DNA of 10,021 bases from an uncultured Caryophanales bacterium (GTDB lineage: Bacteria; Bacillota_I; Bacilli_A; RFN20; CAG-826), in assembly GCA_946403545.1 (NCBI GenBank), contig CAMJAG010000038.1:1-10021 (forward strand), given 5' to 3'. The translations under genes and the position numbers were made by a program. Positions 1 through 4,822 of the stretch are shown here, piece by piece. The notes beneath the pieces were generated by a model. That model was not told the DNA's origin, did not search any database, and was given only the letters and a program-made list of their open reading frames with translations. How positions within the stretch are numbered: the first letter of the stretch is position 1; each line of letters opens with the position of its first letter.

Positions 1-305
1 GAACAAGTTGAAGGGGTTTTAACGGCGATTTCTTTATGATGACCACAGTTTAAGACTTCATCACCTTGATTAACTGTGCTTGTAGAAACAGGTGGAACTG
101 AAGCACTAGAAACATCAGAAACTGGTACCCTACTTTTACTATTATTTTGAGAACTTATGTTAGTGCTACTAGATTTATCTTTACCACTTCTAGCGTTATT
201 AAAAGAATTCTCCATAGAAGAATTTGTAGGTCCACAAGCGATTAATAATCCAAATAGAGAAAGACCTAATAACGATAATTTAAGTTTACTAGCGCTAGAT
301 TTCAT
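1..305 (-). CDS. Lipoprotein of unknown function, N-terminal part (3' end beyond left edge)
   Basis: Reading leftward from an ATG at 305, the frame stays open to the window edge, giving 101 residues. The N-terminus is a lipoprotein signal peptide: basic residues (K2, K7, K9), a hydrophobic stretch from about 10 to 22, and the lipobox L21-I22-A23-C24. C24 should be lipidated by Lgt and the protein anchored to the outer face of the membrane. Residues 25-80 are a Ser/Asn/Thr-rich, low-complexity linker with no fold visible. At residues 87-101 a Cys-Gly-His-His cluster is followed by Pro-Ser-Thr-Cys. This resembles the start of the Cys/His repeats ending in a 'TCT-x-x-G' type motif in some Firmicutes surface proteins, but only one partial copy is visible. 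A weak purine-rich ribosome site (AAAGAGA) lies 5 bases before the ATG. The gene follows the frr terminator and so probably has its own promoter. Function is not recognised. Confidence 0.8.
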   Translation of the reverse strand, partial: MKSSASKLKLSLLGLSLFGLLIACGPTNSSMENSFNNARSGKDKSSSTNISSQNNSKSRVPVSDVSSASVPPVSTSTVNQGDEVLNCGHHKEIAVKTPSTC

Positions 306-319
306 AAATATCTCTTTAA

Positions 320-339
320 CTTTACAACAAATTGTAAAG
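320..339. promoter_or_regulatory. Perfect 8+8 palindrome, candidate operator of the lipoprotein gene
   Basis: CTTTACAA, four bases, then TTGTAAAG form a perfect inverted repeat 15 bases before the lipoprotein start codon. It covers the likely -10 element and transcription start, a usual place for a repressor site. It could instead fold as a hairpin in the 5' leader, but no U-tract follows on the minus strand, so it is not a terminator. I cannot assign a regulator family from the motif. Confidence 0.45.
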
Positions 340-361
340 AATGATTATTGGAATTTAACAA
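331..361 (-). promoter_or_regulatory. Possible promoter of the lipoprotein gene
   Basis: On the minus strand, TACAAT (331-336) matches the sigma-A -10 consensus at five of six bases. The best -35 candidate is TTGTTA (356-361), but the spacing is 19, longer than ideal, and it overlaps the U-tract of the frr terminator. A promoter is expected here because a terminator separates this gene from frr. The exact assignment is uncertain. Confidence 0.3.
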
Positions 362-391
362 AAAAGATGATTTCAATTAAGAAACCATCTT
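358..391 (-). terminator. Rho-independent terminator after frr
   Basis: On the minus strand, AAGATGGTTTC pairs with GAAATCATCTT across the loop TTAATT. This is an 11-pair stem with one G-U pair, followed by a T-run and GTT. It begins 19 bases after the frr stop codon. The wobble pair forms only in minus-strand RNA (plus-strand RNA would have an A-C mismatch), which supports the direction. It closes the pyrH-frr transcript. Confidence 0.85.
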
Positions 392-409
392 GTTCAATTT
401 GATTATAGA

Positions 410-955
410 CTAAAGAGTCATTAATTCTTTTTCTTTGTCAGCGACAACTGTATCAACGTTTTTGATGACATCACCGACAGCTTTTTCTAAGTCTTCTTGA
501 ACCTTCTTTTGGTAATCTTCAGACATTTCTTCATCACCTTTAATGAGGTCCATGTAGTCTCTTCTAATATTACGGATAGCAATCTTTGCTTCTTCGCCAT
601 ATTTACGAGCTTGTTTAACGATATCTCTTCTTCTTTCTTCAGTTAATACTGGAATCATTAATCTAATTTGAGTACCTTCGTTAATTGGATTAATGCCTAA
701 ATCGGAAGCATTAATTGCACTGACAATAGCCTTACAATCATTTTTATCATAAGGTTTGATTAATAATTGTCTTGGTTCTGGTACTGAAATTGATGAAATT
801 TGATTAACTGGAGTTGGTGATCCATAGTAATCAACATTGATGTTATTAAGCATTGCTGGATTTGCTCTGCCTGTTCTTAAAGATGAAAGTGATGCTTTTA
901 GCATCTCTACTCTTTTTTGCATTTCTTCTTGGGCTTGTAAAACTAATTCGTCCAT
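410..955 (-). CDS. frr: Ribosome recycling factor
   Basis: Encodes 181 residues, close to the family's usual 185 or so. RRF acts with EF-G in the cytoplasm to split post-termination ribosomes so that subunits can be reused. The whole protein reads as RRF: the N-terminal helix with LRTGRANP at residues 26-33 (the conserved Arg/Asn stretch of the tRNA-like helical arm), then the small beta domain from about 35 to 105 (VDYYGSPTPVNQ, SVPEPRQLLI), then two long charged helices with ERRRDIVKQ and RNIRRD. GAGGAG lies 11 bases before the ATG and confirms this start. It sits 19 bases after pyrH, the usual bacterial pairing, and the two are probably co-transcribed. It ends in TAG, the only non-TAA stop in the window, and is followed by a terminator. 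Confidence 0.98.
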   Translation of the reverse strand: MDELVLQAQEEMQKRVEMLKASLSSLRTGRANPAMLNNINVDYYGSPTPVNQISSISVPEPRQLLIKPYDKNDCKAIVSAINASDLGINPINEGTQIRLMIPVLTEERRRDIVKQARKYGEEAKIAIRNIRRDYMDLIKGDEEMSEDYQKKVQEDLEKAVGDVIKNVDTVVADKEKELMTL

Positions 956-974
956 AAAGATTTAAACTCCTCTA

Positions 975-1685
975 TTACTTACTTAAAATTGTACCAATAT
1001 GTTCGCCATTTGCAACACGAATAAAATTATTTAGGTCATCCATTGAGAATATTCTGACATCGATATCTGTCTTCTTTAATAATTCAACAGCGGAGTCATC
1101 GATGACTTTTAACTTCATGTCTTCCATTTGTTTATAAGTGATGTTTGGCATGAATTTTGCAGTTGCGTCCACTCGTGGGTCTCCAGTGTAAACACCTTCG
1201 ACTCCATTCTTACCCATTAAAATGGCGTCACAATTTAATTCGATTGCTCTCATTGCAGCAGCGGTATCTGTGGTGAAATATGGTTTACCTGTTCCGCCTG
1301 ATAAAAACACTACTTTATTGTCATTTAAAGCGGAATCTGCAGCCTTTTGGTCATAAGGCACAGTTACTCCATCAATAGCAGGAACTGCACTTGTAACTAC
1401 AGATTTGACACCTTTTTTATTTAAATAAGAACTAATAGCGACAGCGTTAATGACTGTGCCTAACATTCCCATAAAGTCTGCAGGAACTCTTTCAAGTCCT
1501 ACTTCTTCTGCAATTCTTCCTCTCCAGATATTACCTGCTCCAATGACAACACATATTTGTGTATTCTTACTCATTTCTGCAATCATATCTCCAACTTTAC
1601 GAAGCTTTGCAGTGTTAAAAATGGAAACATCATTTTCTTTCAATGATTCTCCAGATAATTTTAATAATACTCGTTTATATGACAT
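975..1685 (-). CDS. pyrH: UMP kinase
   Basis: A 236-residue amino-acid-kinase-family enzyme that phosphorylates UMP to UDP with ATP, feeding pyrimidine nucleotide synthesis. Visible motifs are KLSGES at 9-14 (phosphate binding), GAGNIWRG at 49-56, the conserved FMGMLGTVINA block at 71-81 (UMP site and hexamer contacts), GTGKPYFTTDTAA at 131-143, and GVEGVYTGDP at 161-170. Compared with the textbook motifs, GGGN is GAGN, GTGN is GTGK and VDG is VEG. The rest is intact, so activity is still expected. AGGAG seven bases before the ATG fixes the start. The gene follows the tsf terminator and is paired with frr, an arrangement widespread in bacteria. Confidence 0.97.
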   Translation of the reverse strand: MSYKRVLLKLSGESLKENDVSIFNTAKLRKVGDMIAEMSKNTQICVVIGAGNIWRGRIAEEVGLERVPADFMGMLGTVINAVAISSYLNKKGVKSVVTSAVPAIDGVTVPYDQKAADSALNDNKVVFLSGGTGKPYFTTDTAAAMRAIELNCDAILMGKNGVEGVYTGDPRVDATAKFMPNITYKQMEDMKLKVIDDSAVELLKKTDIDVRIFSMDDLNNFIRVANGEHIGTILSK

Positions 1686-1703
1686 AACTAACTCCTAGTT
1701 ATT

Positions 1704-1709
1704 ATTATA
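1704..1709 (-). promoter_or_regulatory. Possible -10 element for pyrH-frr
   Basis: A perfect TATAAT on the minus strand lies 18 bases before the pyrH ATG, just after the tsf terminator. No convincing -35 is found at 16-18 bases. In sequence this AT-rich the hexamer could be chance. If used, the leader would be only about 12 bases and would begin at the ribosome binding site. Otherwise pyrH-frr depends on read-through from rpsB-tsf. Confidence 0.25.
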
Positions 1710-1711
1710 TA

Positions 1712-1741
1712 GAAAAAGAGACACAAATGTGTCCCCTTTTT
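1712..1741 (-). terminator. Rho-independent terminator after tsf
   Basis: On the minus strand, AAAAAGGGGACAC pairs with GTGTCTCTTTTT across a four-base loop (ATTT), a stem of about 12 pairs including two G-U pairs. The 3' arm ends in a T-run that serves as the U-tract. The G-U pairs form only in minus-strand RNA. The stem starts 14 bases past the tsf stop codon and separates rpsB-tsf from pyrH-frr, as in many Firmicutes. Partial read-through is possible. Confidence 0.85.
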
Positions 1742-1755
1742 CATTTTTTTGATAA

Positions 1756-2637
1756 TTACTTAGCTTGTGCCATGACTTCAGCTGCGAAGTCATCTTTACG
1801 TTTTTCGATACCTTCACCAACTTGGTAACGGACGAATTTAACAACTTTGACACCTTTTTCAGTAAGAACTTGGCCAACTTTCTTAGATTGTGATTCATCT
1901 AATAAGTAGATTTGTTCATTTAATAACATGTCAGAGAAGTATTTGTTAACTTTACCTTCGATGATTTTTGTTAACATTGCTTCTGGTTTACCTGCTAATT
2001 TTGGATCGTTTTTAGCAGTGTTCATTTGAACTTCTGTTTCATGAGCGATTAAGCTTGGATCGATTTCATCTTTGCTTAAGTATTTTGGGTTGTTAGCAGC
2101 AATGTGCATTGCTAAACCTTTACCTAATTCAGCATCTTCTTTGTCTAAGACAACAGCGACACCGATTTTACCACCCATGTGGATGTATGTTGCGATGTAT
2201 TGACCATCAACTTTTTCTAATACTTCGAATCTTCTTAAATCGAATTTTTCACCCATTTTGACTGTTGCGTCAGTGAATAAATCTTTTGTTAATTCTTTAG
2301 CTTCATCTAAGGATTTTGGAGATTCGTGAAGAATTGTTTTTGCAACGTTTTCAACGAGTTCTTTGAATGCGTCACCTTTACTAACGAAGTCTGTTTCACA
2401 GTTGACTTCAACGATAACAGTTTTACCACAGCCATCACAGGATTTAACAAGTGCTAAACCTTCAGCAGCAATTCTATCTGCTTTCTTAGCAGCTTTAGCT
2501 AAACCTTTTTCTCTTAACCAGTCATTAGCTTTATCTAAATCTTGGTCATTATTTAATAATGCAGCTTTGCAATCCATAAGGCCAGCGCCTGTACGGTCAC
2601 GTAAGATTTTGATTAAGTCAATTAAGGATTCTGCCAT
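1756..2637 (-). CDS. tsf: Translation elongation factor Ts
   Basis: Encodes 293 residues, a typical full-length EF-Ts. It is the nucleotide exchange factor that releases GDP from EF-Tu in the cytoplasm. The N-terminal UBA-like domain (about 1-55) carries the signatures LRDRTGAGLMDCKAAL and AKKADRIAAEGL. The TDFV motif at 82-85, which contacts the EF-Tu nucleotide site, is intact. The C-terminal dimerisation part includes VRYQVGEGIEKR near the end. The start lies two bases past the rpsB stop codon, with AAGG inside the end of rpsB as ribosome site, so translation is probably coupled to rpsB. A terminator follows. This is the standard rpsB-tsf operon. Confidence 0.98.
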   Translation of the reverse strand: MAESLIDLIKILRDRTGAGLMDCKAALLNNDQDLDKANDWLREKGLAKAAKKADRIAAEGLALVKSCDGCGKTVIVEVNCETDFVSKGDAFKELVENVAKTILHESPKSLDEAKELTKDLFTDATVKMGEKFDLRRFEVLEKVDGQYIATYIHMGGKIGVAVVLDKEDAELGKGLAMHIAANNPKYLSKDEIDPSLIAHETEVQMNTAKNDPKLAGKPEAMLTKIIEGKVNKYFSDMLLNEQIYLLDESQSKKVGQVLTEKGVKVVKFVRYQVGEGIEKRKDDFAAEVMAQAK

Positions 2638-2639
2638 GA

Positions 2640-3695
2640 TTAGTTACCTTCACTTTCGTTCTTTGGAGCTTCTGCTTTTGGAGCAGCTTCTTTCTTTGCA
2701 GCTGGTTTTTTAGCAGGTTTCTTTGCTGGTGCTTCACCATTTGCAGCAGCTTGTGCAGCTTGTCTTGCAGCGAATCTTTCAGCTTGTTCTTTTTCGTAAG
2801 CTTCTTGACGTGCAGCTCTTTCTGCTCTAATCTTTGCTAATTTTTCAGCGTTTTCTTTATCTGTTTGGCGGATAACGTCTTTCATTGTGACATCTTCGCC
2901 TTCTTCTTTTAAGTAAGCAACAACTGGTAATCCACCTTTAGATTCAACGATAGCGTCAGCGATGACAGCTAAGATTAAGCTAACGGAACGGATTGCATCA
3001 TCGTTTGCAGGGATAATGTAATCAACGACATCTGGATCAGAGTTTGTATCAACGATACCAAAGACTTTGATACCGAGTTTACGTGCTTCTGCGACTGCGT
3101 TGTGTTCAATACGTGGGTCAATAACGAAGAGTGCGTTAGGAACTTTTCTCATTTCCTTAATGCCTTCTAAGTTCTTTGTTAATTTTTCTTTTTCTTTACG
3201 AAGTTGTGCAGCTTCTTGTTTTGGAAGGAGATCTAATTCGCCTTCTTCTTCTCTACGTTCTAATTCTTTTAAGAATCTAATTCTAGATTGGATTGTTTTG
3301 AAGTTTGTTAATGTTCCACCTAACCATCTGTTTGTGATGTAGAAGGAACCAGAACGTAATGCTTCAGCTTGAACTGCATCTTGGCATTGTTTCTTTGTAC
3401 CAACGAATAAGACTTTACCACCGTTATCAACGATTTCTTTCATAGCCTTATAAGCTTCGTTAATTAATGTAACTGTTTGTTGTAAGTCAATGATGTAAAC
3501 ACCATTTCTTGCACCGTAGATGTATTTTTTCATTTTTGGGTTCCATCTACGTGTTTGATGACCGAAGTGAGCGCCAGCTTCAAGTAATTTCTTCATTGTA
3601 ATTACTGGTGCATCAGGATCATGCATAACTGCTTCCATTGGGTTAGCAGCTTCAGCAGTTGTTTCTTCAACTACTACTTTTTCTTCTTCAACCAT
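2640..3695 (-). CDS. rpsB: Ribosomal protein S2 with long N- and C-terminal extensions
   Basis: S2 is a late-assembling 30S protein near the S1 binding site. With the ATG at 3695 the protein has 351 residues, about 100 more than usual. The family core spans about residues 31-263, from ITMKKLLEAGAHFGHQTRRW through GARNGVYIIDLQ, NRWLGGTLTNF, NALFVIDP and GIVDTNSDPD. Before it is an acidic stretch of about 30 residues. After it is an 88-residue tail: a charged, probably helical segment rich in Glu, Ala, Arg and Lys (about 275-318), then Ala/Lys/Pro-rich low complexity to the end. The start is chosen because a full AAGGAGGA site lies seven bases upstream. A TTG at 3746 in the same frame has no comparable support. 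The gene is transcribed from its own promoter through a structured leader and is coupled to tsf. Confidence 0.97.
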   Translation of the reverse strand: MVEEEKVVVEETTAEAANPMEAVMHDPDAPVITMKKLLEAGAHFGHQTRRWNPKMKKYIYGARNGVYIIDLQQTVTLINEAYKAMKEIVDNGGKVLFVGTKKQCQDAVQAEALRSGSFYITNRWLGGTLTNFKTIQSRIRFLKELERREEEGELDLLPKQEAAQLRKEKEKLTKNLEGIKEMRKVPNALFVIDPRIEHNAVAEARKLGIKVFGIVDTNSDPDVVDYIIPANDDAIRSVSLILAVIADAIVESKGGLPVVAYLKEEGEDVTMKDVIRQTDKENAEKLAKIRAERAARQEAYEKEQAERFAARQAAQAAANGEAPAKKPAKKPAAKKEAAPKAEAPKNESEGN

Positions 3696-3815
3696 TGTGA
3701 AGTCCTCCTTATGTTTTTCCTCCACCGCTTCTAAAAGCTTAACCAACTCTAAGTTCTCTTATAGAGCACAACGGAAGCTCAATCCACGATGTGTGTATTC
3801 TGTGTTACCACAGCG
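3696..3815 (-). promoter_or_regulatory. Structured 5' leader of rpsB-tsf
   Basis: About 120 bases separate the predicted transcription start from the S2 start codon, and no gene fits there. The leader begins with a hairpin, CTGTG-GTAA-CACAG (3800-3813), with a GNRA tetraloop. Further short stems are possible: GAGC with GCTC, CTCT with AGAG, and GCTT with AAGC near 3729-3740. S2 represses its own operon through the rpsB leader in enterobacteria, and other r-protein operons of Firmicutes use leader RNAs. An autoregulatory role here is inference. No transcription terminator is visible inside it, so control would be translational. Confidence 0.45.
3703..3710 (-). promoter_or_regulatory. Ribosome binding site that fixes the rpsB start
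   Basis: AAGGAGGA lies seven bases before the ATG at 3695 and is the strongest Shine-Dalgarno sequence in the window. It selects the 351-residue S2 over the in-frame TTG at 3746. A second purine tract, GGAGGA at 3718-3723, lies just upstream without a start codon at suitable spacing. It may act as a ribosome standby site. Confidence 0.85.
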
Positions 3816-3821
3816 TTTAAT

Positions 3822-3850
3822 ATATTACCAAACTAGATTTTGTATAACAA
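3822..3850 (-). promoter_or_regulatory. Sigma-A-type promoter of rpsB-tsf
   Basis: On the minus strand, TTGTTA (3845-3850) and TAATAT (3822-3827) are separated by exactly 17 bases. A start near 3815 follows. The region is AT-rich and lies between the xer stop codon and the leader, where a ribosomal operon promoter is expected. Confidence 0.65.
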
Positions 3851-3864
3851 GTATAAAAATACTT
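3849..3864. repeat. Short palindrome between xer and rpsB
   Basis: AAGTAT, four bases, ATACTT form a 6-pair inverted repeat directly after the xer stop codon. It touches the -35 element of rpsB. The stem is AT-rich and has no clear U-tract, so it is at best a weak terminator. An operator role is equally possible. Confidence 0.35.
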
Positions 3865-3865
3865 A

Positions 3866-4771
3866 TTATTTGTTTTTCTTACTTCTAGGATGGTTATTTA
3901 AATATGTAATCTTCATACTCTCTTCGGAGATATGAGTGTAAATCTGAGTAGCGTTTAAGTTCTCGTGACCGAGTAATTTTTGAATAGAAACTAGGTCAGC
4001 TCCCTGGCTTAAAAGGTATGTAGCAAACGAGTGACGGAACTTATGAGGATGGAGACCAAATTCGATTCCGGTCTTGTTTTGGATTTCTATAAGAATGTAT
4101 TCTAAACCTCTCGTTGTTAACCTATTTCCGCGATTGTTCAAAAACAATGCTGGACTAGCAATCTTTGCTTTAGCAAGTAAAGTTGGTCTGACTTGTTTTA
4201 GATAAGTAGTCACTGCTTGCTTACATTCAACTGAAATTAAAACGATTCTTTCCTTATCACCTTTACCGATGACACGGAGTTCTCTTCTAGACAAATCTAG
4301 CGACTGAACATTGAGATTTACAAGTTCTTTTACGCGGATTCCGCTTGAAAATAAAACTTCAATGATTGCTTGATCTCTAACCGAGAGGAAATCATTTCTT
4401 TGAGAATTTGCTTTAAAAAGATAATCGATTTGCTCTTCAAACAAAACATCCGGAAGTCTCTTTTCAGTTTTAATTGAACTGACTAATTCAAAAGGATTGT
4501 CTTTGACATAACCTACTTTTGACATCCAATGATAAAAGTGACTCAAAGAAGAAATTCTTCTTTTACAACTTCTTTTAGATATTCCGTTTTGGATTTCTGT
4601 AGTTAAAAAATTACGAATAATAGGAAGATCAACATCATCCATAAGTACACTTTCGTTAAACAAATAAGAAAAGAATTTCTCTATATCGTACTGATAGGAT
4701 TTGATTGTATCGTCACTATAATTTCTTTCGTTTTTCAAATAATCTAAGAAATCTTTAGTCTGCTTGTTCAT
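3866..4771 (-). CDS. xerC: Xer-type tyrosine recombinase (XerC/CodV-like)
   Basis: Encodes 301 residues, the normal Xer length. Such enzymes cut and rejoin DNA at dif to resolve chromosome dimers at division. The N-terminal SAM-like DNA-binding domain spans about 1-90 (DFLDYLKNERNYS, then CKRRISSLSHFYHW). The catalytic domain holds all six expected residues: R146 (GIRVKEL), K170 (GKGDKER), H243 and R246 (HKFRHSFAT), H269 (LLGHENL) and the nucleophile Y278 (QIYTH). Spacings match E. coli XerD closely. It lies after topA, as codV (xerC) does in Bacillus, which favours XerC; a lone Xer or XerD cannot be excluded from the sequence. No phage or island context is present, so it is not an integrase of a mobile element. 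No Shine-Dalgarno sequence precedes the ATG, and the messenger may be nearly leaderless. Confidence 0.93.
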   Translation of the reverse strand: MNKQTKDFLDYLKNERNYSDDTIKSYQYDIEKFFSYLFNESVLMDDVDLPIIRNFLTTEIQNGISKRSCKRRISSLSHFYHWMSKVGYVKDNPFELVSSIKTEKRLPDVLFEEQIDYLFKANSQRNDFLSVRDQAIIEVLFSSGIRVKELVNLNVQSLDLSRRELRVIGKGDKERIVLISVECKQAVTTYLKQVRPTLLAKAKIASPALFLNNRGNRLTTRGLEYILIEIQNKTGIEFGLHPHKFRHSFATYLLSQGADLVSIQKLLGHENLNATQIYTHISEESMKITYLNNHPRSKKNK

Positions 4772-4780
4772 ACAAAAATA

Positions 4781-4789
4781 ATATTAGCA
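4781..4789 (-). promoter_or_regulatory. Possible extended -10 promoter of xerC
   Basis: On the minus strand, TGCTAATAT is an extended -10 element (TG, one base, TAATAT) located between the topA terminator and xerC. Its last base is nine bases before the ATG, so transcription would begin within about three bases of the start codon. No good -35 is seen, which extended -10 promoters tolerate. A promoter is expected here because the terminator lies upstream. Confidence 0.4.
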
Positions 4790-4795
4790 AAAAGT

Positions 4796-4822
4796 AAAGA
4801 AAAACGGAATTTATTAATTCCG
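4796..4822 (-). terminator. Rho-independent terminator overlapping the topA stop codon
   Basis: On the minus strand, CGGAATT pairs with AATTCCG across a four-base loop and is followed by TTTTTCTTT. The topA stop codon TAA (4814-4816) sits at the junction of the 5' arm and the loop, so the last two sense codons form the stem. The ribosome terminating at topA would cover this arm. Confidence 0.85.

Noticed and set aside
157..402. Open frame of 81 codons on the plus strand
   Set aside because: It is antisense to the lipoprotein gene and runs through the promoter, palindrome and frr terminator. It has no ribosome site and resembles no family.
1450..1698. Plus-strand and out-of-frame open frames over pyrH, tsf, rpsB, topA, rnhB and rbgA
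   Set aside because: All lie over strongly conserved minus-strand genes, have unnatural composition (Ser/Leu/Phe-rich) and lack ribosome sites. They are shadows.
2650..2760. Ala/Lys/Pro-rich repeats at the end of rpsB as a tandem DNA repeat
   Set aside because: The units are irregular at the DNA level and are explained by a low-complexity protein tail in frame.
3696..3746. Upstream TTG start for rpsB, adding 17 residues
   Set aside because: The ATG at 3695 has a full Shine-Dalgarno sequence at ideal distance, and the TTG does not. The stretch belongs to the leader.
3866..4771. Tyrosine recombinase as a phage or island integrase
   Set aside because: It has Xer length and motifs, the syntenic codV position after topA, and only core genes around it. 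No attachment repeats or tRNA gene are nearby.
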